64,000 bases of DNA from an uncultured Candidatus Saccharibacteria bacterium (GTDB taxonomy: Bacteria > Patescibacteriota > Saccharimonadia > Saccharimonadales > Saccharimonadaceae): positions 107,386 through 171,385 of the forward strand of contig CAOLNK010000001.1 in assembly GCA_948477625.1 (NCBI GenBank), written 5' to 3'. The notes under the pieces are model-generated. The model saw only the letters and a list, made by a program, of their open reading frames with translations. It was not told where the DNA came from and searched no databases. Both the position numbers and the translations under genes were made by a program. The first letter of the stretch is position 1; the number at the start of each line of letters is the position of its first letter. Of this stretch, positions 54,576 through 63,936 are shown piece by piece.

Positions 54576-55385
54576 CTATTCCGCAAACATTTTTTGAACG
54601 ACATCACGATAAATCGCTTTTACTTTCTCGTAGTCATCTGGGAATTGCTCTAGATAGTGCATGATAGTTACGCCGCTATTTATTTCGATAATCATTAAAT
54701 CGCCAGCAACTTCGACAATGTCTACGCTACAAAATCTCAAGCCCATTGCCACAACTGCTCTTTTTGCCAACTCTATAAGTCGATTTAATAATTCTGTATT
54801 TGTAACCTGGCTTGCAGTTGCCCCTTGGCTGAGGTTAAAGCGCCAATCGTTACCTCGATTTTTTTGATAAGCCAGCCTTGCCTCACCATCTAACATTACT
54901 ACACGATATTCGTGTTCAATTTTATAAAATGGGCACATGCTAGCCGAAAAGCTTTGTTTGAAAACTTCTTCCAGCACCGTTGGGATTTGTGTTAAAGACG
55001 TAATCTGAGAAATTCCTCTGCCGCATTGCCCAGCATTTGGCTTGATTACAATATGATTATTATTTTTTGTAAAATACTCAGCAATATATTCTGGCGTATT
55101 ACGTCCCTCGACATAGGTGTTACAGTTACCTGCTTCGTATAGCATGACATGCTCAATTACTGGCACTTCTTCATTGCGTAAGACCTCATAGGTTGCATAT
55201 TTATCATCAGCTACTAGAGTCGAAGCAGCTGGATTAAGGTCAGCTTTGTAACCCAAAATCCGCCGACGCACGCCAGCTTTATCCAATTGTGCTAGCCAGT
55301 CCGACGACAGCCATGTCAGATTAATTCCGTCTTCTTGACAGATTTCTTCGAGAATTCGGTAATAAACTGAAGTTTTGTCTTGCAT
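54576..55385 (-). CDS. ATP-grasp domain protein (RimK/D-Ala ligase-like)
   Basis: 269 residues from ATG 55385, 7 bp after a TATAAT. ATP-grasp pattern: DKYATYEVLRNEEVPVIEHV, HIVIKPNAGQCGRGI (ATP-binding loop), EHEYRVVMLDGEARLAYQK and the Mg-binding FCSVDIVEVAGDLMIIEINS with GVTIMHYL. Relatives ligate amino acids to peptides or other carboxylates (RimK, cyanophycin and glutathione synthetases). The substrate is unknown and there is no peptide-precursor gene nearby. Confidence 0.82.
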   Translation of the reverse strand: MQDKTSVYYRILEEICQEDGINLTWLSSDWLAQLDKAGVRRRILGYKADLNPAASTLVADDKYATYEVLRNEEVPVIEHVMLYEAGNCNTYVEGRNTPEYIAEYFTKNNNHIVIKPNAGQCGRGISQITSLTQIPTVLEEVFKQSFSASMCPFYKIEHEYRVVMLDGEARLAYQKNRGNDWRFNLSQGATASQVTNTELLNRLIELAKRAVVAMGLRFCSVDIVEVAGDLMIIEINSGVTIMHYLEQFPDDYEKVKAIYRDVVQKMFAE

Positions 55386-55422
55386 AAATCCCATTATATC
55401 ACTGTTTAACATGTTATAACTA

Positions 55423-55451
55423 TTGACAAAACTAAATATGAGTGGTACAAT
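55423..55451 (+). promoter_or_regulatory. Strong promoter, TACAAT class
   Basis: TTGACA (55423-55428), 17-bp spacer, TACAAT (55446-55451), then a 5' stem AGAGGAT/ATCCT-type and GAGCATAGCTCTGAGC before the ribosome site. Confidence 0.85.
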
Positions 55452-55519
55452 GACGGCAGAGGATTTATCCTGGTGCCAGAGCATAGCTCTGAGCTTGACA
55501 GAAAGGTGGTACTTGTATC

Positions 55520-56476
55520 ATGAAAAAGGTTTTAAAAGAGATGTTGCTTTCGTTGCTGACGGTGTTTATGGGGGTTTTACTTTGTAATCTGCCGGTAATG
55601 GCCGCCGAAAACGATGAACCGCCAGACTGGCGTGCCAACCTTGAGTTTGGGCAGGTGGTCAGTTCGTGGCAGGGGGCACCGTATTACGAATCTGCTGATC
55701 AGAACGGGTCAGGGAAACACGGCTTCTACGGTTGCAACATCTACACTAACGGCATGGCTTACATTGCCGGCTACGCGCGGCTGGATCAGGATGGAAATAT
55801 CTTGGAATCGGAATGCTATTGGCGCGAGTCGGTGCCAGAAGGCAAAAAGTGTGGTTTTGACCCGAATGAAGACATCTGGGTTGCGTTGTATGTTGACGGT
55901 TTTACGACGGGAAGCATCGGTTGGATGCATATTGATGATATCCTCCCTAATCCGTCAGAGATTCGCGTTGGAATTTCCAACAACAATGAGACCATACTTC
56001 CTACGGACGACCCCATTAACCCTGAAGATGTAGCCAACGCGATTGAAGAATCTCATGATTCTGGCAAAAAAGTTGCGCTGCTCTTGGATGCTTCCGGCTC
56101 GGTTGACGCGTATTCAGCGGAGATCGCTACATACGCTAATCAGGTTAACAAAGCCGATACAGTTTTGGTTTTCGCTACAGACTATGCGGAAATAGTGGCC
56201 GAAGATTATTTGGAAGCGTCGGAAGATGTCGGTGGATTAACTGAAATCTATGCAGCCATGAACGCTTTATCTGGCGCATATGATACGGCCATAATCGTGA
56301 CCGACACTTATCAGAACGGAGTTATTGACCTGCACGAACGCAGCGATATAGGGGAGGTAATCATCGTCTCAACTTGCTCCGAATGGGCGATTGATGATGA
56401 GACAGTTAGAACGATCACTGTCATGTGGAATCTTGAACCTCAGATAGTCCACCTCACCATCGCTCCCTCTGATTGA
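55520..56476 (+). CDS. Secreted orphan protein with VWA-like domain
   Basis: 318 residues. Signal peptide (about 1-27, LLSLLTVFMGVLLCNLPVMA). The first half has paired cysteines (FYGCNIY, ESECYWR, GKKCGFD), probably disulfide-bonded. The second half resembles a von Willebrand A domain: VALLLDASGSVDAYSAEI contains the MIDAS DxSxS, followed by TVLVFATDYAEIV, GGLTEIYAAMNAL and TAIIVTDTYQNGVID. No membrane anchor follows, so it is released or held by a partner. VWA domains mediate metal-dependent adhesion. It has a TACAAT-class promoter with leader, and a terminator. Confidence 0.78.
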   Translation: MKKVLKEMLLSLLTVFMGVLLCNLPVMAAENDEPPDWRANLEFGQVVSSWQGAPYYESADQNGSGKHGFYGCNIYTNGMAYIAGYARLDQDGNILESECYWRESVPEGKKCGFDPNEDIWVALYVDGFTTGSIGWMHIDDILPNPSEIRVGISNNNETILPTDDPINPEDVANAIEESHDSGKKVALLLDASGSVDAYSAEIATYANQVNKADTVLVFATDYAEIVAEDYLEASEDVGGLTEIYAAMNALSGAYDTAIIVTDTYQNGVIDLHERSDIGEVIIVSTCSEWAIDDETVRTITVMWNLEPQIVHLTIAPSD

Positions 56477-56481
56477 GCGAT

Positions 56482-56519
56482 AAGTCCTGCACAATTTATC
56501 AACACGTGCAGGACTTATT
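56482..56519 (+). terminator. Terminator of the VWA-like gene
   Basis: 11-bp stem AAGTCCTGCAC/GTGCAGGACTT followed by ATTTG. Confidence 0.8.
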
Positions 56520-56597
56520 TGTTGCCATACTTGCATTATTTTCATAAACCGCTTATACTTTTATTAAATTATCAACTATCCAAAAAGGAAAAAACTT

Positions 56598-56861
56598 ATG
56601 GCAAATACTACTAAAACTCCAAGAATCCCAGCGGAGTACACCCCGATTTCGATGTGGGGCTACTTTGGCTACTCAATCTTGTTCTCAGTTCCGATTATCG
56701 GCTGGATTTTTGTGATTATTTTTGCGCTCTCTGCTAGCAACCGGAACTTGCGCAACTTTGCTCGCTCACAATTCTGCCTACTCATCATCTGGATTATCCT
56801 ACTCCTCGTCAGTTGCTTTACTGGGCTCTTGGCTAGCGTTTTTAGCGGTATAAAAATGTAG
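56598..56861 (+). CDS. Small two-helix membrane protein
   Basis: 87 residues: ISMWGYFGYSILFSVPIIGW and a second helix (about 58-82) around a polar NRNLRNFARSQFCLL loop. The G-Y-F-G-Y and N-x-R-N-F-A-R pattern is common in small firmicute proteins labelled ABC-transporter permease, but a transport role is not shown. AAAAAGGA precedes the ATG. It is close upstream of lemA but has its own promoter region. Confidence 0.7.
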   Translation: MANTTKTPRIPAEYTPISMWGYFGYSILFSVPIIGWIFVIIFALSASNRNLRNFARSQFCLLIIWIILLLVSCFTGLLASVFSGIKM

Positions 56862-56909
56862 CCAAATCTAAGATTTGCTATATAATATATAGTATAACTA
56901 GGAGATTTT

Positions 56910-57485
56910 ATGCAAATTGCACTAATTATCATCGCCGCTGTTATCTTGCTTTTGATTGTTGTGGTCTGGGCAACATACAACGGTTTAGTCAAAACTAACG
57001 AACGTGTCAACGAAGCTTGGTCAGACATTACAGTTCAACTCAAGTATCGTGCTGATCTCATTCCTAACTTGGTCGAGACCGTCAAGGGCTACGCCAAGCA
57101 CGAAAAAGGCGTGTTTGAGGAAGTTACCAAGGCGCGTACCGCTAGTATGGGGGCTAAGAGCGTAAATGGCGCGGCCGAGGCCGAGCGCTCTATGCAGAGT
57201 GCCCTGGGGCATCTCTTCGCCGTAGCTGAGGCTTATCCTGAGCTCAAGTCTAATACTAACTTCCAGCAACTACAACTGCAGTTGCAAGACGTGGAAGACA
57301 AAATCCAGGCTGCTCGTCGCTTCTATAATGCCGGCGCCAAGGCTATAAATACTAAACTTAAGCTTTTTCCAACTAACTTGATTAACGAACTGGTTGGTCA
57401 CTTCACCGAACGCGAGTATTTCGAAGTTCCCGAAGCTGAAAAAGCTACGATTGAGAAGGCTCCAGAAGTCAAGTTTGACAATTAA
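56910..57485 (+). CDS. lemA: LemA family protein
   Basis: 191 residues: N-terminal membrane helix (about 4-24) then the LemA helical bundle, with NERVNEAWSDITVQLKYRAD, LIPNLVETVKGYAKHEKGVF, RFYNAGAKAINTKLKLFPTN and REYFEVPEAEKATIE. LemA proteins are almost always next to HtpX-type proteases, as here (9 bp upstream of htpX), and are thought to act with them in membrane quality control. TAGGAG precedes the ATG, and a TATAAT is 24 bp upstream. Confidence 0.92.
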   Translation: MQIALIIIAAVILLLIVVVWATYNGLVKTNERVNEAWSDITVQLKYRADLIPNLVETVKGYAKHEKGVFEEVTKARTASMGAKSVNGAAEAERSMQSALGHLFAVAEAYPELKSNTNFQQLQLQLQDVEDKIQAARRFYNAGAKAINTKLKLFPTNLINELVGHFTEREYFEVPEAEKATIEKAPEVKFDN

Positions 57486-57493
57486 TCACGCCA

Positions 57494-58372
57494 ATGTATA
57501 AGCAAATTGCCGCTAACAAACGCAACACAATCTTTATCATGATTGGTTTTGTACTGTTTATTACTGCGATTGGGGCGGCTTTTGCTTACTTTTTTGACGA
57601 CTGGTGGATTACAGTCTGGGTGTTAGTGATTGCTTTGGTCTATGCGGTCATTCAGTATTATGCCTCCAGCTCTTTAGCTATCGCGATGACTGGCGCTAAA
57701 GAAATCCAAAAGCGTGATAACCCGCGATTATATAACACCGTGGAAAACTTGGCGATTTCGGCCGGCATGCCCATGCCCAAGGTTTATATTATTGAAGATT
57801 CTGCGCCAAATGCTTTTGCTACTGGGCGTGATCCCGATCATGCTGTGGTAGCTGCCACTACTGGCTTGCTCGATATCATGGACAATAAAGAACTCACTGC
57901 AGTCATGGCACATGAGCTGTCGCACGTAAAAAATTACGACATTCGTGTATCAATGATTACCTTTGGTTTGGTTTGTGTGGTTGGGTTTATTTCCGACCTT
58001 GGAGTGCGCATGGTGTGGCTCACCAACGCCCATGACGATGAAGATAATAGCCCGATTGGCCTAATTGTGATTTTGCTTACTTCGATTTTAGCTCCAATTG
58101 TGGCCTCTGTGGCGCAGATGGCAGTTTCGCGTGAGCGAGAATATCTGGCTGATGCTTCATCTGCGCACATGACACATTATCCCGAAGGTATGATTTCTGC
58201 ACTCAAGAAATTAGATACTCATGCACAGCCAATGAAACATCAAAATCCTGCCACCGAGGCATTGTTTATCAATAATCCGCTCAAGCGTGGTTTTATCAAT
58301 AATCTCTTTAGTACGCATCCTTCCATCGAAAAACGTATCGAAAGGCTAGAGCATGGCAAGAACCAGTTCTAA
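57494..58372 (+). CDS. htpX: HtpX-like membrane zinc metalloprotease (M48)
   Basis: 292 residues. Two N-terminal helices (about 11-50), then the M48 protease: AVMAHELSHVKNYDIR carries HExxH zinc ligands, and REREYLADASSAHMT supplies the third ligand Glu and the ADA-type helix. Two further helices lie between (about 155-210). It degrades damaged or unassembled membrane proteins. Co-transcribed with lemA; its 3' end overlaps the next gene by 20 bp. Confidence 0.94.
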   Translation: MYKQIAANKRNTIFIMIGFVLFITAIGAAFAYFFDDWWITVWVLVIALVYAVIQYYASSSLAIAMTGAKEIQKRDNPRLYNTVENLAISAGMPMPKVYIIEDSAPNAFATGRDPDHAVVAATTGLLDIMDNKELTAVMAHELSHVKNYDIRVSMITFGLVCVVGFISDLGVRMVWLTNAHDDEDNSPIGLIVILLTSILAPIVASVAQMAVSREREYLADASSAHMTHYPEGMISALKKLDTHAQPMKHQNPATEALFINNPLKRGFINNLFSTHPSIEKRIERLEHGKNQF

Positions 58373-59456
58373 ATCAGCTAAGCCCCAGAAAAAACTGACC
58401 AAAAGTCATTTTTCTGCTAAAAAAACTGACCAAAAGTCAACTTTTCATAAGAAAATTACCATTTGGAGACAAAAAATCCGGGCTGAACGGGCTAAACATG
58501 CGCATTTGCATAAATCTTTTCGTCGGTCTTATCGCGAAGATTATTTGCGCCAGACCTCTACGCCCGGTTTGCTTAGCCATGCCATGATTACCTTCAAAAC
58601 AATTTTTCGTAATTGGCGTACATTTTTGCCGTTTGTAGCTCTAATGGTGGCGCTGTATATCTTGGCGGTCGGCTTAATGAGCGAAGATTTTTATAAACAA
58701 TTCCAGGATTCGATTGATGCTACCAGTGCCGAGCTCTCTACTGGCAAGATTGGCAACTTTGCCCGCGCCGGAATTCTGCTGATCTCCACGGTGACCAGTG
58801 GTGGCTTGGACGCTGGTATGGGTGAATCGCAAACAGTCTTTATGTTGTTACTGTTCTTGATTATGTGGCTTGTGACAATTTTCCTTTTGCGTCATTTCTT
58901 GGCTGGGGAACATCCACGCCTCCGCGATGGCTTATATAATGCCTTGTCGCCACTTTTGTCTACACTGGTAGTTTTTGTAGTGATTTTCATCCAAGCGATT
59001 CCGTTGATGCTAGTGATTATTACTTACTCGGCGGCCGTGATGACTAACTTTCTCGCTACACCCTTCTATGCTTTGCTCTACTTTATCTTCGCGGCATTGA
59101 TGTTGCTGTTAAGTGGATATTTGTTGTCAAGCTCACTGATGGCTCTAGTGGCAGTAACCGCACCCGGGGTTTATCCTATGACGGCACTGTTCGCGGCTTC
59201 AGATTTGATGGCAAGTCGCCGGCTCAAAATGATTTTGCGGTTGATTTATCTGATTTTTGTGATTGCACTGATTTATATTATTACGATGATGCCGATTATC
59301 TTGCTAGATTTGTGGTTTAAGAGTATGTGGAGCTGGATTAGCGGTTGGCCAATTGTGCCGTTCTTCTTGCTAGCGATAACTTGCTTTGTCTTCATGTATG
59401 CTACAACTTACCTTCATCTTTATTATCGCTGGCTACTCGATTACAAGGAAAAATAA
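58353..59456 (+). CDS. Orphan polytopic membrane protein with Lys-rich N-terminus
   Basis: 367 residues. Residues 1-65 are basic (Lys/Arg/His-rich, KPQKKLTKSHFSAKKTDQKS), then six or so transmembrane helices (about 89-110, 137-150, 160-183, 195-240, 245-270, 300-355). An 18-bp direct repeat in the DNA of the basic tail (around 58390 and 58422) encodes two copies of KKLTKSHFSA/KKTDQKST-like sequence. No family is recognised. It overlaps htpX by 20 bp, so it is part of the lemA-htpX operon and may be a membrane partner. Confidence 0.65.
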   Translation: MARTSSKSAKPQKKLTKSHFSAKKTDQKSTFHKKITIWRQKIRAERAKHAHLHKSFRRSYREDYLRQTSTPGLLSHAMITFKTIFRNWRTFLPFVALMVALYILAVGLMSEDFYKQFQDSIDATSAELSTGKIGNFARAGILLISTVTSGGLDAGMGESQTVFMLLLFLIMWLVTIFLLRHFLAGEHPRLRDGLYNALSPLLSTLVVFVVIFIQAIPLMLVIITYSAAVMTNFLATPFYALLYFIFAALMLLLSGYLLSSSLMALVAVTAPGVYPMTALFAASDLMASRRLKMILRLIYLIFVIALIYIITMMPIILLDLWFKSMWSWISGWPIVPFFLLAITCFVFMYATTYLHLYYRWLLDYKEK

Positions 59457-59489
59457 GTTTGCTATAATAGTAGTAACTGTGGAGGTAAA

Positions 59490-61475
59490 ATGAACAAGGC
59501 AGAAGCGGAAGCGCGCATTCTGAAGTTACGCGAATTAATCAACGATTATCGCTATCATTATCATGTTTTGGATGAATCTATCATGTCGGAGGCAGCGGCA
59601 GATTCGCTCAAACACGAGCTTGTTTTACTAGAAAAAGAATTTCCTGAGCTGGTTACGCCAGACTCGCCTACGCAGCGGGTGGCAGGGAAGCCATTGGATA
59701 AGTTTACCAAAGTGACACACCGCGACCGTATGATTTCGCTGGCAGATGTTTTCTCGGCGGATGAAGTGCGTGGTTGGGTGCAGGCCAATGAGAAAATGGT
59801 TGGGCCAATTCAATCATACTTCACAGATATCAAGATGGACGGCTTGGCTTGCGCTTTGCACTATGAAGATGGACTTTTTATACAGGCAGTAACGCGCGGT
59901 GACGGCCTAGTAGGCGAAGATGTCACCATGAATGTGCGCACAATTGAAAATGTGCCGCTAAGGATTGATGAACCAGGACACGTGGAAGTGCGTGGCGAAA
60001 TCGTGATTTTCAAGAAAGATTTTGAAGAACTGAACGCTAAGCAGGTAAAGGCAGGCGAGAAACCGTTTGCTAATCCGCGTAATTTGGCAGCAGGCAGTAT
60101 TCGCCAGCTGGACCCGCGGATTGCGGCCAAGCGCCAATTGAAATTTATCGCATATGATTTGGTGGAACCAAACCTGCCCACACACGGCGAAGCGTATGCT
60201 AAGTTACGCGAAACGGGTTTTCGTACTAGTGGAGAAGATAAAGTTTTTCGGAGTATTGACGAAGTTTTGCAAGAAATTAAACGCCTAGAGGATTATCGGC
60301 AAACTTTGCCCTTCAATACCGATGGTATGGTGGTCAAAATTAATGACCGCGTGGTGTATCAAAAACTTGGTATTGTGGGCAAAACGCCACGTGGCGCCGT
60401 GGCCTTCAAGTTTCCAGCTGAAGAAAGCACCACGCGAGTCAAGGATATTGTGATTTCGATTGGGCGCACCGGTGCTGCCACTCCGGTAGCCATTCTCGAG
60501 CCGGTGGTGGTTGCCGGCAGCACGGTGCGCCACGCCAGCCTACACAATGCAGATGAGATCGCTCGTCTTGATGTGCGCATTGGCGATACGGTGATCATTT
60601 ATAAGGCTGGCGATATCATTCCACAAGTTAAAGAAGTCCTTACACCGCTCCGCCCAATTGGTGCTGAGCCTTTTGACTACGCCGCTGCGCTAAAGAAGCA
60701 ATATCCTGAGCTGGAGTTTGAACGCCCTGAAGGCGAGGTGGTTTACCGCGTCAAAGGTGAGAGCTCGGATTTTATCCTTAAGCGCGCCTTGGAATATTAT
60801 GCTTCCAAACCTGCACTCAATATTGACGGACTAGGCGAAAAAAATGTCGAAGCACTTGTGAACGCAAACATGGTCAAGAGTATCGCTGACTTGTACCGTT
60901 TGGAAGTAAAAGACGTAGCAAAATTAGGACGTTTTGCGCGGCTTTCAGCCAAAAACCTCATCAATTCAATCCAAGCCTCCAAAACTCCGCCGCTCAATAA
61001 GTTTATTACGGCGCTTGGCATTCGCCATGTAGGCGCGCAGACGGCTAATACCTTGGCTAAAGGTTTTGGCTCGATAGAGAAGCTCGCTCAGGCCACCGAG
61101 GAAGAATTACATCAGTTGCCAGATGTCGGTCAAATTGTGGCGGAATCTATTTTAGCATGGTTCGCCGATGAAGATAACCTCGAGCTACTGGCCGAGCTGA
61201 AAGAATTGGGCGTGGAACCAGTTTATCAAGATCAGAGCCATTTGCCATTGTCGGGCAAGAGTTATATTGTCACTGGCACGCTAGAAAGTATGGGCCGGGA
61301 AGAAGCTGAAGATAAGTTGCGCGCGCTTGGTGCTACGGTCACAAGCAGTGTCACCAAAAACACCACAGCGCTCATTACTGGTGCCAAGCCGGGCAAAAGC
61401 AAGACTGATAAGGCGGCCAGTCTAGGGATTCCTGCGCTTAGCGAAGCTGAATTTTTGCAATTGATTGGTATATAA
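59490..61475 (+). CDS. ligA: NAD-dependent DNA ligase
   Basis: 661 residues in the full LigA layout: Ia domain (YRYHYHVLDESIMSEAAADS), adenylation domain with the catalytic lysine in FTDIKMDGLACALHY, VTRGDGLVGEDVTMNVRTI, NTDGMVVKINDR and VVAGSTVRHASLHN, OB-fold, an HhH region, and a C-terminal BRCT domain (SGKSYIVTGTLESMGREEAE). The zinc-finger cysteines that normally follow the OB-fold (four Cys) are not visible, an unusual loss. It seals nicks in replication and repair. GGAGG precedes the ATG; uvrB follows 8 bp downstream. Confidence 0.94.
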   Translation: MNKAEAEARILKLRELINDYRYHYHVLDESIMSEAAADSLKHELVLLEKEFPELVTPDSPTQRVAGKPLDKFTKVTHRDRMISLADVFSADEVRGWVQANEKMVGPIQSYFTDIKMDGLACALHYEDGLFIQAVTRGDGLVGEDVTMNVRTIENVPLRIDEPGHVEVRGEIVIFKKDFEELNAKQVKAGEKPFANPRNLAAGSIRQLDPRIAAKRQLKFIAYDLVEPNLPTHGEAYAKLRETGFRTSGEDKVFRSIDEVLQEIKRLEDYRQTLPFNTDGMVVKINDRVVYQKLGIVGKTPRGAVAFKFPAEESTTRVKDIVISIGRTGAATPVAILEPVVVAGSTVRHASLHNADEIARLDVRIGDTVIIYKAGDIIPQVKEVLTPLRPIGAEPFDYAAALKKQYPELEFERPEGEVVYRVKGESSDFILKRALEYYASKPALNIDGLGEKNVEALVNANMVKSIADLYRLEVKDVAKLGRFARLSAKNLINSIQASKTPPLNKFITALGIRHVGAQTANTLAKGFGSIEKLAQATEEELHQLPDVGQIVAESILAWFADEDNLELLAELKELGVEPVYQDQSHLPLSGKSYIVTGTLESMGREEAEDKLRALGATVTSSVTKNTTALITGAKPGKSKTDKAASLGIPALSEAEFLQLIGI

Positions 61476-61483
61476 TATATATT

Positions 61484-63631
61484 ATGCCTAAGTTTGAGTT
61501 AGTTTCAAAATATCAGCCTACAGGCGACCAACCGTTTGCGATTAAGCAATTGACGGATGGCCTCAAGGCTGGCGTGCGTGAGCAAACCCTACTAGGGGTT
61601 ACAGGTTCGGGTAAGACTTTTACGATGGCGAACCTAATCCAGAACGTACAAAAGCCAACTTTGATTTTGGCACATAACAAGACTTTAGCCGCACAGCTCT
61701 ATTCTGAATTTCGGGAGTTTTTCCCCAAGAATGAGGTGCATTATTTTGTCTCATACTTTGATTATTATCAACCAGAAGCCTATATTGCTAGTACCGATAC
61801 TTATATTGAAAAAGATTCGGCTATTAATGATGAAATTGACCGTCTGCGCCACGCCGCTACGGTAGCTTTACTGACCCGTCCGGATACGATTGTTGTGGCC
61901 TCGGTCTCTTGTATTTATGGTATTGGGTCGCCCGATCACTATACAGAGATGTCACTAGCCTTAGTCAAAATTGATGGACAGTGGCGCGTTTCGGGCGCTA
62001 GCAACTGGTGGACAAGCGATGAGGGTTCGCTTGCTCTTGCAGAAGCTGAAGCAAGCCTAGAGCACCAAGACGAGATTTTACTCCGTGAGAAACAGGCGCT
62101 GCCTTCGTTGGTGGATTTCACCACTCAAGATGCATCTACGCTTTCGCAGCAAAACTTCATCAAATATCTCGTTGCTATGCAGTATCATCGTAATGATTTA
62201 GCCTTTGAGCGTGGAAATTTTCGCGTAATGGGTGATACTATAGACCTTTTTCCAGCAAGTGGAGAGTGGGCATTTCGATTTGAGTTTGGCTTTGATACGC
62301 TTGAAACCGTACGCATTATCGATCCGCTCACCGCAGAAACTCGTGAAAAGCCCGACCGTATTCATATCTTCCCAAATACCCACTATGCCACACCAAAGGA
62401 TCAGCTCGATCGCGCTCTAGATGGCATTCAAGCAGAATTTGACCAGCGTCTTAAGTATTTCGAGAAGCACGAAAAATTCTTGGAGGCTCAGCGCCTCAGC
62501 CAGCGCACCAAGTACGACATCGAGATGCTCAAAGAAACCGGCTTTGTGAAGGGAATCGAAAATTATTCGCGACATCTGGATGGACGTAGACCTGGGCAGC
62601 CACCCGCTACCCTGATTGATTTCTTCCCCAAAGATTTTCTCCTCCTGGTAGACGAAAGCCACATGACCATTCCGCAAGTGCGGGGGATGTATAATGGTGA
62701 CCACGCGCGCAAGATGACTTTGGTAGAATATGGTTTTCGTTTGCCGAGCGCTTTGGATAACCGCCCGCTAACTTTTCCGGAGTTTCAAAAACATATCAGT
62801 CAAGCGGTATATGTTTCAGCTACACCGGGGCCATACGAACTTGAGAATTCACCCAAGCCTGCTGAACAGGTGATTCGCCCCACTGGCCTACTTGACCCAG
62901 AAATCGAAGTGCGCCCATCGGAGGGGCAGATTGATAATTTGATGGAAGAAATCGACCGGCGCATTGCTAAGAATCAGCGCACCCTTGTCACGACTTTGAC
63001 TAAGCGCATGGCAGAGGATTTGACGGATTATCTCAAAGAACGTGATGTTAAGGTGGCCTATATTCACTCTGACATTGACACTTTGGAGCGCGGTGACATT
63101 TTACGCGATTTACGCGCTGGGGTCTATGATGTACTGGTGGGCATCAACCTTTTGCGCGAGGGATTGGATCTGCCGGAAGTTTCACTGGTGGCGATTTTGG
63201 ACGCTGACAAAGAGGGCTTTTTGCGCTCGGAGAGTGCTTTGATCCAGACGATTGGCCGCGCCGCTCGTCACGTGGATGGGCATGTAATCATGTATGCTGA
63301 TAATATCACCGAAAGCATGGAAAAGGCGATTTCCGAAACTAATCGTCGTCGTGAAATTCAGCAGCAATACAATATTGAGCATGATATTACGCCGCATTCG
63401 GTGAAGAAAGATATCTCTGTGGGTCTCCGCGCAATTATTCCGGAAAAAGAGCAAGCTTCTAAACTTGATATTAAGCGCATCCCATCAGAGGAATTGCCAA
63501 GCCTGATTAAGGAGTTGCGTTCGCAAATGCAGCTCGCCGCGGCGAATCTTGATTTTGAGAAAGCTGCTTTGATTCGTGATCAAATTCAAGAAATCGAAGA
63601 AACCAGTGGTAGGAAAGGGAAGAAAAAATAA
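61484..63631 (+). CDS. uvrB: Excinuclease ABC subunit B
   Basis: 715 residues. Helicase motif I LLGVTGSGKTFTMANLIQNV, the beta-hairpin region YFVSYFDYYQPEAYIASTDT, DEIDRLRHAATVALL, VSCIYGIGSP, motif II LLLVDESHMTIPQVRGMYNG, motif VI IQTIGRAARHVDGHVIMYAD, and the C-terminal UvrC-binding domain (LIKELRSQMQLAAANLDFEK). It partners UvrA (4.3 kb) in excision repair. A TATAAT overlaps the end of ligA and lies 7 bp from the ATG, giving a leaderless message in addition to any read-through. Confidence 0.97.
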   Translation: MPKFELVSKYQPTGDQPFAIKQLTDGLKAGVREQTLLGVTGSGKTFTMANLIQNVQKPTLILAHNKTLAAQLYSEFREFFPKNEVHYFVSYFDYYQPEAYIASTDTYIEKDSAINDEIDRLRHAATVALLTRPDTIVVASVSCIYGIGSPDHYTEMSLALVKIDGQWRVSGASNWWTSDEGSLALAEAEASLEHQDEILLREKQALPSLVDFTTQDASTLSQQNFIKYLVAMQYHRNDLAFERGNFRVMGDTIDLFPASGEWAFRFEFGFDTLETVRIIDPLTAETREKPDRIHIFPNTHYATPKDQLDRALDGIQAEFDQRLKYFEKHEKFLEAQRLSQRTKYDIEMLKETGFVKGIENYSRHLDGRRPGQPPATLIDFFPKDFLLLVDESHMTIPQVRGMYNGDHARKMTLVEYGFRLPSALDNRPLTFPEFQKHISQAVYVSATPGPYELENSPKPAEQVIRPTGLLDPEIEVRPSEGQIDNLMEEIDRRIAKNQRTLVTTLTKRMAEDLTDYLKERDVKVAYIHSDIDTLERGDILRDLRAGVYDVLVGINLLREGLDLPEVSLVAILDADKEGFLRSESALIQTIGRAARHVDGHVIMYADNITESMEKAISETNRRREIQQQYNIEHDITPHSVKKDISVGLRAIIPEKEQASKLDIKRIPSEELPSLIKELRSQMQLAAANLDFEKAALIRDQIQEIEETSGRKGKKK

Positions 63632-63933
63632 ATGAGTCGAGAAATTCATAAAAAGATAAGCCCAGAGTATTTTGAAAAAGTTTTATCCAGAGAGAAGACT
63701 TTTGAATACCGAGTGAATGATTTTGAATGTGAGCCGGGTGACATTTTGGTCTTGGATGAGTACGCATATGACCTAGGCCAGGCGACTACAGAAGGTCGCC
63801 ACCCCACCGTTCTATCCGCAAAAAGGTTGGTTATGTAGCGCATACTACGGATTTTGATTGGCTGAACCGTCCCGACGTCAAGGCTGATTTTGAGAAGTAT
63901 GGCGCCCAGATTATTTCACTTTTGAATGAATAA
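63632..63933 (+). pseudogene. DUF3850 (ASCH-like) gene with a frameshift
   Basis: The frame starts right at the uvrB stop (63632) and reads SREIHKKISPEYFEKVLSRE then KTFEYRVNDFECEPGDILVL, a clear DUF3850 match (family: HELKI-x-P-x-Y-F-x-x-V-x-x-G-x-K-x-F-E-x-R-x-N-D). It ends prematurely at 63838. The rest of the domain (KVGYVAHTTDFDWLNRPDVK, YGAQIISLLNE) continues in the -1 frame to a stop at 63931-63933. The switch is at A5 within GCA-AAA-AGG (63818-63826). It could be a programmed frameshift, a genuine mutation or a homopolymer error. ASCH/PUA proteins bind RNA. Confidence 0.8.
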
Positions 63934-63936
63934 GTT

